Source of the DNA: Cytophagaceae bacterium
GTDB taxonomy: Bacteria > Bacteroidota > Bacteroidia > Cytophagales > Cytophagaceae
DNA length: 49,832 bases
NCBI GenBank assembly: GCA_025454925.1
Contig: JALONM010000022.1
Location: 1 to 49,832 of the forward strand
Direction: 5' to 3'
The translations under genes were made by a program, and so were the position numbers. This document shows positions 16,701 to 23,043 of the stretch, one piece after another (the stretch's first letter is position 1; each line of letters starts with the position of its first letter). The notes under the pieces were generated by a model, which worked only from the letters and a program-made list of their open reading frames with translations, did no database searches and was not told the DNA's origin.

Positions 16701-19491
16701 TTGTTCCGGTACATTTATACCTAACGATGAGGATTTATTTGCTACCTATCTCCCATCTGCGATAGATACAGCTAATGGTTCGGTCATTTTACGATTGACA
16801 ACCACCACCGGCAATGGTATTTGTACACCAGCATTTGATGAAATGCTTCTTACGATTACTGATTTTCCAAGGCCTAATGCGGGCGCAGACTTTGCGGTTT
16901 GTTCAGATACTAGCTTCATTCAATTAAATGGTATCATTAATGCAGAACCATTATTGCAGCCAGCAGCCTACAAATGGGAATCTTCAGGTTCAGGAGTTTT
17001 CACACCTAACGCTTTTGTGGCGAATCCACAATACATTCCATCAGCGGCAGATAAAGCCAATGGATCGGTTGGGTTTACATTGAATTCTCTGAATAACGGT
17101 ACTTGTGATCCTAGGACAGATGCATTGGTAGTTACAATTACTACTCAGCCTACCATCAACGCTGGTTCGGATAGAGCTACCTGCGCCAATAGAGATAGCG
17201 TTACCATGATTGGTTCTATGACTGTGGCTACAACGGCTACCTGGACAAGTTCCGGAACGGGCTCCTTTGTTGCGACCAGTGCCAATGGATTAACCACTAC
17301 TTACAGGCCTTCTGCGGTTGATGATGCAAACGGAGCTGTAGTACTTACATTAACCACTACAGGAGGCTTGGGATTATGTAAATCCATATCGGATGCTTAT
17401 CTACTTACAATTAATCCGGCTCCAATTGTCAATGCAGGAGCAGACCAAACTATATGTGCGGATAATAATTCTGTGAATTTATCTGGTATCATTACGAATG
17501 CAACGGGTGGCTATTGGAGAGCCTTAGGTGTTCTTTCTACCGGTGGCAGTGGTACTTTCAGTCCGAATACTACGTCGTTGAATGCGATCTATGATCCATC
17601 TGATTCAGATACTACTAGACGTTTCGTGAGGTTAGTGTTGGAATCAACCGGAAATGGCTTATGTCGTGCAGAAGACGACACGATCGTACTTACCATAACT
17701 CCCGTTCCGGTGGTGAAGCCTACAGCAGCGGCGGTATGTCGCATTACCAATGGTTCTCAATTGACGAGTTCCGTAGTCAATGCTCTTGGTGGTATTTGGT
17801 CTACCTCTGGAACTGGAACTTTCTCTGCCAATGCTTCTGTCCTTAATGGAATTTATTATCCAAGTCAGGCAGATTCTGCGGCAGGAGGTGTCTTGCTTAC
17901 CTTAACGTCTACTGGAAATGGTTTATGTAATGCAGTGTCTAACACCTATAATCTCGTTATTCAGCCAGTTCCAATTGCCGTGGCCAGTCCTGATCAATAT
18001 GTATGCGCCGGAGTGCCTATTACGCTTACAGCTCAGCAATCATCAGACATTGGTTCCTACCAGTGGGTGCGATTGCCAGGAACCATTGTAGGTGGTAATG
18101 CTTCCTTAACAATAACCCCGGTAAGCAATGAGGTATACACGCTTACTGCTTTCCGACCGGATGGTTGTAATAGTGATAAGGATACAATCGTTGTTTCTAC
18201 CTTTAATATGCCAGCGTCAATTTCCTTGTCAGGAACCAATTGTTTGGCTGATAGCAATGTAATTACTGCTACTCCCGTTCCTGCATGGCCGCCAGTACCT
18301 GGTGTATATACTTGGACACAAAATGGAACTGTTATGGGTGGTCAAAGTGGTGTAGTGATTTTCCCAAATCAAACAGGTCAATATCAGATTACGTTTGCTG
18401 CAGGTGCGTGTGCCACTACTTCTAATTCGTTCACGATAAATCCATCGCCGATATTTGCAGGTATTGATAAAACCAACTGTGCAAATAATGCTACTGTATT
18501 AACAGCGCTTACACCGCTTGCAGGCTCTGGCTCCGGCTTTACTTATGTCTGGGATACGCACCCTACCATTACTAGTGGTTTAAATGGACAATCGGTTACC
18601 GTATTGTATACTGCAGTGTTCGATACAATCTCGTACAACGTTACCGTTGAAAATACTTTCGGTTGTGCCATTGAAGATTCTGTATACTTAATTACAGTGG
18701 AACAACCTGAATTGGCGGTGCAAAACGATACGGCTTGTACAGGGGATACTATTGTATTAAGCGCTGTTCCAACCAATTATAATATAGGTAATATTCCTCC
18801 TATCGAAGAATTCTTGCCTCGATATGTATGGACCAGAGATGGTATTGATTTGAATGTAAATAATGATACACTGGTCGTAACCTCCAGAGGCCGATACATA
18901 GTAAATGTTATAATTGGCGATTGTAACAACAACACCGATACTTCAGACGTCTTGTATAATGATAAACCAGTAATGTCTTTGCCTGATAATGCTAGGTTCT
19001 GCGATGTCACTGATAGTACGGTAACCTTAAATGCTGGAGTGACAGCAGAGCCGAACAAGACCTATTCCTATTTGTGGTCACCAACCGGTGAAACAACCGA
19101 AAGTATTGTGACTACAATTCCTGGATATCATTATGTGAATGTGACCGCAAATTTTGGAACGTTAAGTTGTGATTTTGATGACAGCGTATTTGTGAAAATA
19201 CAATGTTCGCCTCGAGTACATATACCAAACGTGTTTACACCAGGCGCTACAGGAGCCAATGGATTCTTCCAGGTGTTTGGTACACACTTCAAGAATTTTA
19301 AAATGTCTGTGTACAATCGCTGGGGTGAAGTAATCTACAGTACCGAAGATGCAGACTTCCTATGGGATGGTACTTATAAGGACGAGCCTGTTCCATCGGG
19401 TGTATATCCATACATCATCATTTATGAAGGAGACACGGAAGAGAATAAAGGCCCATATCGAATTGAAGGTGAAATACTCCTGATGCGTTAA
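7723..19491 (+). CDS. Giant T9SS type B surface protein with about 31 Ig-like repeats
   Basis: Starting at MKKVYNLICSVVVLMLLVG, a normal signal peptide, the product has 3,922 residues; an in-frame ATG at 7696 would put nine residues ahead of the signal. Residues about 123-190 look like a phage-type FCCH-like insert (HNLAVGDKVTISGVVGNPG). The rest of the first 640 residues forms a unique N-terminal head with several Cys and Trp (FWDDSN, SWWYAN). From about 645 to 3,420 there are about 31 Ig-like repeats of 75-100 residues. PKD-like/Ig-like domains follow, and the last ~95 residues (HIPNVFTPG, MSVYNRWGEVIY, WDGTYKDEPVPSGVY) are the gliding-motility-associated C-terminal domain (CHU_C, T9SS type B signal). 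The protein should cross the outer membrane by T9SS and act as an adhesin or surface fibre. The ligand is unknown. Confidence 0.9.
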   Translation: MKKVYNLICSVVVLMLLVGTNKLLKAEGTEQIQPVEAEPYSLLINRSGGLSIPFASYTPNTHVYQSGTSPADYRLSIRVCNNNERVKLGFFGNEPGTFYRIKNPAGTVVFGPNKVPFLLTVRDVANNAGRFQIRTTANHNLAVGDKVTISGVVGNPGVNGTFFVNTIVNASRFTINVPFAGAYVSGGQVLDANAGRIDTWAQAIAGPASVVGASGYFDTTFVPGVAGDYYIEFNRADRNNFANNQITLRYFDIQVVSAANAMINGRLHSKSWYLANDDDPFKGSFYVYSNDGIVTKINNSQIQPYWFSISCNATGVSNTGNPSVDRMSVNGPQLYPSYEIFLNDPDIACYPTGTFGRLNVNPSVSGCGANRCLNINVDKSGNIIILLDLGGLPNVFDDPMDRQIAYFVTPAQVNTDICVPWDGLNGQGNPIVGGSNINIRVDFLNGITHLPLFDCEDNRNGFIITLERPAGPAPRVFWDDSNVLSGTATDGLTNSVNGCAAPSATIGCHRWRNRGDNACPPCSETINSWWYANIDTRSITYLNHEVDVDANTSLPGTSIANNSFKSCKTNATISLNGSFTSDVAVSGFWSRTGSGTFANANSPITTYTPSPADFAAGSVILWLSSNPTAPPNSCPTERDSLRITFVDATIANAGTDVSVCANNSTAVISGASSSPVSSTILWSGGAGTYVPNNSTLALTYNPTAAEIAAGFVDLTLRVNPTDPTCAFATDVVRINITSSPTANAGADQTTCANNSVATLSGSVGAGSTGAWSSTPACVGCFSNPASLTSTYTPSTANITAGTVTLTLTASKPGCTSVTDNMVLTIKPSPVVNAGPNQLKCRNNNVATLVGSTSNSTSTFWTSSSGCNSCFSSTTSLTPTYTPNATDLANGSVTLTLNGVSAGCLNATSSMTITYTASPTINAGSDRIVCPNNACLTYNVTTTGATGVIWSVGTGTHVPNNTSASGSYCLSAAEVSNGFAILVVNTTGVGNCNQEDDTIFVFLDPMPTVDAGLDNTVCANNPTISLAGNVSSNISSFSWSSLSASGQQGTFSNSSSLTSTYTLSSAEVAAGSVTLRLTGNAPSCNPVSDNVVITVTPSPSVNAGADQSNICFSPGTISLNGFSSTGSGTWSGGAGTFSSTTNLNAIYNSTVAERSGTVTLTLTSSNNGKCNPVTDQVSFNFRTPHTATISAIANSCVNNPNITLSGTTTSTGGQWSGGTGTYSPNANNINTTYIPSAAEIASGSVTFTLSPTGTGGCPPATSNVTVSILPSPTIVINGGTPISVCAGSPTGTLTAVLTGATGVTWSGGAGSFSSTTGTTVTYTATAAEVASGSVTLTGTTTGNGTCNPTSATAVINFQRVPVINAGSDIVLCGNSSVANLSATVTNATGVSWTHTGTGSLSSTTSLTPTYTPSVADKSTIVTFTATSTGNGVCSAVSDQMRLSFTVVPTADAGPDMTVCANDFPTQLNGKGSPSTWSGGAGAYSDPTDMSATYTPTAGEVGTTITLTLTTNPFGACPAVSDQMRLTIVAAPIANAGADQTICGNVFNTTLAGSVTDATGLFWYTDATGSFSNALSGTSTYAPSLADKTNGTVTLTLVTTGMTNDCPADSDQVVITITPTVTVFAGPDQTLCNNGSAIALTSGVVTGASGGIWTQMGGSGTLNNASSLTTASYTPHPADVSVTFTLTTTGNPAGCVALTDQLVITFTAPPVVNAGPDQTLCANAASVSLSGSVTNALGGIWTTTNGTGAFSPNSTNMNTTYVPGAGESGAITIRLTSSGNGVCPGNYFDDMIINLAPSPTVDAGINQVVCANNRLVTLSGIVTNATGGNWTSSGDGVFAAASSLNTTYMPGTGDVSAGSVTLTLTTTGTAPCASRTDVMVVQITPAPTINAGADRSVCANNVTLSLLGTVTVATGGTWSSSGAGVFSGTSSNGLATTYTPSAAEIAAGTATLTITSTDNGLCSPVSDNLMLTITPAPTVNAGPDVTICADSFYVQLNATYTVATRGIWSTSGTGGFFNSNATFDTATYVPSPADRNGGFVTLTFTTTLHGACNPVSDSKVVTITPAPTINAGADQTICSTTNTISVSAIKNTVSSGVLWTTSGAGNFVSNTSTSTTYNVAAIDKSAGAVILTVTTTGNGSCRAVSDQLTVFVVQQPIVNAGVDQTVCSDVMVSGIAQTPTVTNYASVLWSVTSGTGVFGPSNTTLNATYFPTAGDTTARSVTLQITAIANAPCANVSDSKVITLRPVPVIHAGSDIQVCNGSNAALSGAVTNASGGVWSLVAPASGTFAPSTSALNASYIPSPADTVAGSVRLVLTSTGMGTCSPVTDTMRISFRNRPTVVAIPNFSVCADAESFMISANTTNATGVQWTSSGTGGFTSSTSLSTMYFVTPQDSINGTVSFTVTTTGTNPCTAVSDNLTVSLTPVPTIDAGPDVNVCVNDTEISLNASVLVATGGFWTTTGTGSFSNSSILNPVYTFNPAEKVGPIVFKVTSTDNGACAAASDTMTVTFTVASVVNAGSDRTLCTTDLPVMLNGSGSAGQWSIITGDGVIQNALSASTQYDLGTTDSAIVTNPMILSHVLTFRYTPTGTCGGIPDDVTITLIQGPSITLNPISNICTNVNDINITGSASTAGTWATTGSGTFANNNIPTTYTMSAADKSSGSVILTFTIPAGGACRAFRDTLDITIHPTPTITAGPDKALCANALGNVTLNGAHTLSGTRQWNILNGMGSLSATNIDQPNYIPVAGDVGIAPVRLEYTIDNGICSVIRDEVLIAITAAPTLTIGNDTAICADMNLPLQATYTVSTGGIWTSSGTGIFTPDSQTDNPTYIPSSADTAAHAAITLTFTTTGNGICNAVSDSKILNLAIKPIVYAGIDDSICSAETSVALSGSVFHAPGVTWATTGTGTFSASNVLAPTYFPSTDDINNGGVIFTISTTGVAECLPVQDFKLLMIVPSPVATVNAGFDQVICRDEGSTGMTGFITIATGAKWDCQGSPCSGTFIPNDEDLFATYLPSAIDTANGSVILRLTTTTGNGICTPAFDEMLLTITDFPRPNAGADFAVCSDTSFIQLNGIINAEPLLQPAAYKWESSGSGVFTPNAFVANPQYIPSAADKANGSVGFTLNSLNNGTCDPRTDALVVTITTQPTINAGSDRATCANRDSVTMIGSMTVATTATWTSSGTGSFVATSANGLTTTYRPSAVDDANGAVVLTLTTTGGLGLCKSISDAYLLTINPAPIVNAGADQTICADNNSVNLSGIITNATGGYWRALGVLSTGGSGTFSPNTTSLNAIYDPSDSDTTRRFVRLVLESTGNGLCRAEDDTIVLTITPVPVVKPTAAAVCRITNGSQLTSSVVNALGGIWSTSGTGTFSANASVLNGIYYPSQADSAAGGVLLTLTSTGNGLCNAVSNTYNLVIQPVPIAVASPDQYVCAGVPITLTAQQSSDIGSYQWVRLPGTIVGGNASLTITPVSNEVYTLTAFRPDGCNSDKDTIVVSTFNMPASISLSGTNCLADSNVITATPVPAWPPVPGVYTWTQNGTVMGGQSGVVIFPNQTGQYQITFAAGACATTSNSFTINPSPIFAGIDKTNCANNATVLTALTPLAGSGSGFTYVWDTHPTITSGLNGQSVTVLYTAVFDTISYNVTVENTFGCAIEDSVYLITVEQPELAVQNDTACTGDTIVLSAVPTNYNIGNIPPIEEFLPRYVWTRDGIDLNVNNDTLVVTSRGRYIVNVIIGDCNNNTDTSDVLYNDKPVMSLPDNARFCDVTDSTVTLNAGVTAEPNKTYSYLWSPTGETTESIVTTIPGYHYVNVTANFGTLSCDFDDSVFVKIQCSPRVHIPNVFTPGATGANGFFQVFGTHFKNFKMSVYNRWGEVIYSTEDADFLWDGTYKDEPVPSGVYPYIIIYEGDTEENKGPYRIEGEILLMR
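9660..17985 (+). repeat. Array of about 31 protein repeats (mean about 89 residues)
   Basis: The repeats start with a NAGxDxTVCANN-like segment. The middle has a W-T-S-S-G-T-G-x-F pattern and T-Y-x-P-S-x-A-D, and they end with VTLTLTTTGNGxC-xxVSD. Nearly all carry one Cys near the start and one near the end, suggesting one disulfide per domain. At DNA level the copies are well diverged, so the array is old. I counted the repeats by eye from the Cys-containing start motif. Confidence 0.8.
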
Positions 19492-19499
19492 GTCATAAA

Positions 19500-19557
19500 T
19501 GGATTATTGTAAACAAAAAGTCCTGACTAGGCGGGACTTTTTATTTACAATAATCCA
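19500..19557. terminator. Very long hairpin terminator after the giant gene
   Basis: Two nested arms, TGGATTATTGTAAA (19500-19513) with TTTACAATAATCCA (19544-19557) and AAAAAGTCC with GGACTTTTT, form a 24-position stem with one mismatch and a 10-base loop. It begins 8 bases past the stop codon. The A-rich and U-rich arms let it work in both directions. Confidence 0.8.
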
Positions 19558-19992
19558 TAGAATTCTTTACTATATTTATTGCTCAATGAAGAATTTAGTA
19601 AGGAGGCTTTATTTAAAAAAGCCCGAAATCCCGATAACGTAAATCATCGGCTTCGAAAATCCATGTATAGTATAGTAGGAATTTTTGCTAGAAAAAGATC
19701 GCTTGAAAATATATTAGCAACCTGATTTTTAATGAGCATCCGGACTTAGAAAATCACGGGCTTAGAAATGAATTTCTTTTATTCGATTCCTTCTGAAGCC
19801 CTTGATTTTATTAGTCGTTTTTCAATAGAAGAATTTCTATTGAAAAATTAGGGTTAAAATGGTATAGTAAAATTATTGCAAATGCAGGTCTACTGTACCA
19901 CTTGATTTATACCAGCCATCAAATCGAATTGTTTTCATAAAGCAAAAGAACTAAAGGTTAACTTTATATTTTACGAATTTAACGAGAGATGA
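19558..19992. other. Intergenic stretch with possible gene remnant and hairpin
   Basis: No complete gene. A 55-codon plus-strand frame (19561-19725) has gene-like composition (FSKEALFKKARNPDNV) but no start codon at its beginning. A tiny frame near 19768-19851 is similar. These could be remains of a decayed gene. A 13-bp perfect inverted repeat (TTTTTCAATAGAA / TTCTATTGAAAAA, 19818-19847, loop GAAT) may end transcription of the convergent CHAT gene, although no strong U-tract follows it. Confidence 0.35.
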
Positions 19993-22818
19993 TTACTGAA
20001 TTAATACGAATGCGCCCCAATAATAGGGGTCTTTGTATTGAGCTTTGAGCTCGGCCATCGCTGCTTTAAATGCTTTTTGCTTATCAGCGTTGCTGAGGTA
20101 AAATTTATAAAAGGAGGTCATTAGTTTTTGGGTAGTTTCATCATTTACCTTCCATAAGCTCATCATTAAGGCATCTACGCCGGCTACCAGAAAAGCACGT
20201 TGCAGACCATATACACCTTCCCCATTTTTAACCTCTCCTAATCCGGTTTCACAAGCACTGATGATAGCAATTTCAGTATGGTCCAAACTTAGGTTCATAA
20301 CTTCGTACGCAGTAAGGATGCCATGCTCCGAATCACCTTTGATAGCCGCCTCGGCATCGCTTAATAAAATACCGGAACGCAAAAGCGGATTGGTTTTTAA
20401 ATGTTCTGTGTGGATGCCCATGTTTTTACCTTCACTCTTCGTTTCTTTTAAAAAGAAACCGTGTGTGGCAATATGGAGAATTTGTGGGTTTTTTATTTTT
20501 TTTACATTGATCTCGGACGCGTCCGCATTGGTAAGAACATTTACATTGAATTGATTGCTGCTTAAATTCTTTTTAATCGTTTCAATTTCTGTCTTGGTTC
20601 CCGGTAGAGTACTTACTGAGCCATCTTTACCAAATGCCGGATTACCAATTAATACGGCTGTTTTAGCTACACTTTTTGTAATTAAGGTTTTGAGTCGAAC
20701 GACCTCTTTGGTATTACTCACTAGCGTTATATTCCGTTTGTCAACTAAATACGTGCCATCTTCCAGTTGAAGCGTATTTAAATTAATTTGATTATATATG
20801 CCATCCAAAGAAACAAAAATACTCACCTTGTTCCCTATTTTGTCGTCTATGGGTTTCCAAAATTGAAGGTATGAGTATTCGTCTTTTACTTTACTTCGAA
20901 TGCAGTTTTTGTAATAGGAGAAGTATTTTTTCTCTAATTGATTTCCATTTTTTAAAACAACCAATTCCGGTTTTTTCCATTCTTTTTGCAAGAGAATCGC
21001 AGCATAGAAAATGGAGTCTGATCCTTGTGCCCGGTATTGTGGCACTGTCACAAGTTCAATGGTTGCATCAGAAGCTGTAAGACTTTGTTGTATGTTTTGC
21101 CATGTGATTTCATTGAACTTGTAACCAGACCGAAAAAGATTAGATTTTTCTGAAAGCTTTTTCTCTTTGGCGTTCACCGCAATTTCCAGAGAGTCCAGAT
21201 TTATTCCTTGCTCTTTTAATTCTGCTTTAGAAAGAAGGTAATACCGTGCAATACTTTCTTTGTTATCCAGCCAGGAGGTATATTCATCTATAAGTTTAGC
21301 GTCTCCACTTGACAAGATCTGAGTCCTTATTTTATTGCCTGCATTCAATAACAAGGCTTTGGTGCTGAGTTGGTAATTATAAAGTTGTCCTACCCAATCA
21401 GGATTTTGACGGTATTGTTCCACTACAAAAGATGCATAGTGTTGAAAATGTGGTGCCATTTTACTCCAGAATTTTCCTTTTTCTGCTTCGCTAAGAGGAG
21501 CAAAAAAGGATTGTATTTGGTTCATATCTTGTTCCAATACTTCATTGAAGAGAGTATTGGCTTGTGCAAAGTTTCCTTGCTGCCAGGCTAGCAAGGCAAG
21601 ACTCTCTTTGTTGGCAAGCACATCAGCATGGTTTCCCCCCAGAAGTTTCAATCGTATTTCCAATGCTTTTTTAAGAGGAGTTTCTGCTTGTGGCAGCTTT
21701 CCCTGTTCCCTGTAAAAGTCGCCCAGGTTGTGTATCACTGCGGCATAAGAAGGATGTTCTGCCGTGAATTTCTTTTCATAAATTTCCGCCGCTTTTTTTA
21801 GTAAATTTTCTACCTCATTAAGTTTTCCCATTTCCCAGTACAATTCAGCTTGCAGATTTAATAAATGGGCATAATCCGGGTGTCCGGTTCCTAGTTTTCG
21901 TTCTTTAATTTTGATAGCTTTTTTATAAACTTCATCGGCTTTTTCATATTGTTTTAATTCCTTATACAATAATGCCTGATTAATCAGAAGGCGTTGATAA
22001 TTGGTTGATTTTTCTGTAAGAACTTCGGAGGCAATTGAAATTGACTCTTGAAGAGTTTTGTCGGCTTGTTCAAATCTACCCATTTCGGCATACAGCATCG
22101 CCAGATTGTTCAGTGCTATGGCATAGCCTGCTGATTTTTTTCCCGGATTTTCTGCGTTAAGACGCATGGACTCCATGAGGTTTTTTTCTGCTTCATCAAA
22201 TTTTCCCTGGTCTTTGTATAAAACACCGAGATTATTGACAGAGGCAGAGTATCCGATAGAATTCGCGCCTAAGGCCTTGCGAATGTTAAGTGCTTGCAGT
22301 GTATATCGTTCTGCTTCATGATAAGAGCCTTTGGTATGATATAGCAAACCTAGATTAGCCAACAGTTTATCATAAATGCGTTGTTCAGTGTAGTTTTGAT
22401 CAAGGGTAAGTTGCAGGGCTTTTTTAAATTCTTTTTCTGCCTGACCGAATTTATTGGAGGCATACAACATTTCTCCCAAATCGTTGTGTTGACTTATTTT
22501 CTCTAATTCAGTTTTTTCATTTTTATCCTTGAAAAGGTCTGAAATCATTTTTTGGTTTTGCAGCCAGCGTTCTTCGTTTTCAAACAAGCCTGCATTATCA
22601 CTCAGAGATACTGCATAGTTAAAACTGGTACTATCGAACTCAGCTTTGGCTTTCGCCATTTTCGATTGAATAATATCTTTGGGAGTGTCAGATAAAGTAT
22701 TTTTAAGAACACCGTTACCTGATAATGGATTGCTAATCTTAGGAAGCTTTGGAATTTGTGACCAAAGCAATTGTGAAAAAATCAGAAAGGGAAGAGCGAG
22801 CAGGGCAGTTTTTTTCAT
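19993..22818 (-). CDS. Secreted TPR-CHAT (caspase-like) protein
   Basis: A 941-residue protein with a signal peptide (MKKTALLALPFLIFSQLLWS, about 21 residues). Residues about 100-420 form a row of tetratricopeptide repeats of kinesin-light-chain type (GLLYHTKGSYHEAERYTLQA, NNLGVLYKDQGKFDEAEKNL and others). A helical linker follows. Residues about 640-941 are a CHAT domain with the caspase-type dyad: His786 in HIATHGFF and Cys856 in ISACETGLG. Further CHAT signatures are GVYGLQRAFLVAGV, SLWKVNDE and the C-terminal YYWGAFVLI. The family includes separase-like peptidases. Both catalytic residues are present, so activity is plausible; the substrate is unknown. The signal peptide is unusual for the best-known TPR-CHAT effectors, which are cytoplasmic. 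It follows a structured 5' leader. Confidence 0.9.
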   Translation of the reverse strand: MKKTALLALPFLIFSQLLWSQIPKLPKISNPLSGNGVLKNTLSDTPKDIIQSKMAKAKAEFDSTSFNYAVSLSDNAGLFENEERWLQNQKMISDLFKDKNEKTELEKISQHNDLGEMLYASNKFGQAEKEFKKALQLTLDQNYTEQRIYDKLLANLGLLYHTKGSYHEAERYTLQALNIRKALGANSIGYSASVNNLGVLYKDQGKFDEAEKNLMESMRLNAENPGKKSAGYAIALNNLAMLYAEMGRFEQADKTLQESISIASEVLTEKSTNYQRLLINQALLYKELKQYEKADEVYKKAIKIKERKLGTGHPDYAHLLNLQAELYWEMGKLNEVENLLKKAAEIYEKKFTAEHPSYAAVIHNLGDFYREQGKLPQAETPLKKALEIRLKLLGGNHADVLANKESLALLAWQQGNFAQANTLFNEVLEQDMNQIQSFFAPLSEAEKGKFWSKMAPHFQHYASFVVEQYRQNPDWVGQLYNYQLSTKALLLNAGNKIRTQILSSGDAKLIDEYTSWLDNKESIARYYLLSKAELKEQGINLDSLEIAVNAKEKKLSEKSNLFRSGYKFNEITWQNIQQSLTASDATIELVTVPQYRAQGSDSIFYAAILLQKEWKKPELVVLKNGNQLEKKYFSYYKNCIRSKVKDEYSYLQFWKPIDDKIGNKVSIFVSLDGIYNQINLNTLQLEDGTYLVDKRNITLVSNTKEVVRLKTLITKSVAKTAVLIGNPAFGKDGSVSTLPGTKTEIETIKKNLSSNQFNVNVLTNADASEINVKKIKNPQILHIATHGFFLKETKSEGKNMGIHTEHLKTNPLLRSGILLSDAEAAIKGDSEHGILTAYEVMNLSLDHTEIAIISACETGLGEVKNGEGVYGLQRAFLVAGVDALMMSLWKVNDETTQKLMTSFYKFYLSNADKQKAFKAAMAELKAQYKDPYYWGAFVLIQ

Positions 22819-22848
22819 AGATACCAGTTACATCATGTGTTGGTGACT

Positions 22849-22955
22849 GCTGAGCGAAGGAGATAAAGTAACCCTACATCATCGGGAATAGCAGGAAGCT
22901 CAACGCTATGTGTAATTACAGTTGCCGGCTCCCCTGGGTCTTACACCTGCTCAGC
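22849..22955 (-). ncRNA. Candidate structured 5' leader of the CHAT gene (riboswitch-like)
   Basis: In the minus-strand transcript a 107-base element is closed by a perfect 7-bp helix, GCTGAGC with GCTCAGC. Inside are GTGTAA/TTACAC (6 bp), TAGC/GCTA and CCC/GGG helices, that is a multi-branched fold. It starts shortly after the upstream terminator and ends about 30 bases before the CHAT ATG. The segment GGTGTAAGACCC...CCGGCAACTGTAA loosely recalls the conserved core of cobalamin riboswitches, but the GGGAA segment and a B12 box are not evident. I treat it as an unidentified structured leader. Confidence 0.4.
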
Positions 22956-22991
22956 GTAGATCAAGTTAGAGTTTTTTTTCTAAATGAAAAA

Positions 22992-23022
22992 ATGCCGCTC
23001 TTCTCTAAAGGAAGAACGGCAT
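22992..23022 (-). terminator. Terminator of the CotH gene
   Basis: On the minus strand a 12-bp stem (ATGCCGTTCTTC / GAAGAGCGGCAT, one wobble) with a 7-base loop is followed by TTTTTTC, about 20 bases past the CotH stop. Confidence 0.8.
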
Positions 23023-23043
23023 AGGAGCAGGCATGGGTTTGAA

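Noticed and set aside
9660-17985. Repeat array read as a possible CRISPR or recent DNA tandem array
   Set aside because: The repetition is at protein level with diverged DNA and an uninterrupted reading frame.
22849-22955. Calling the CHAT leader a cobalamin riboswitch
   Set aside because: Only part of the conserved core is similar; the GGGAA segment and B12 box are not evident, and the inner GTGTAA/TTACAC helix conflicts with the known fold.
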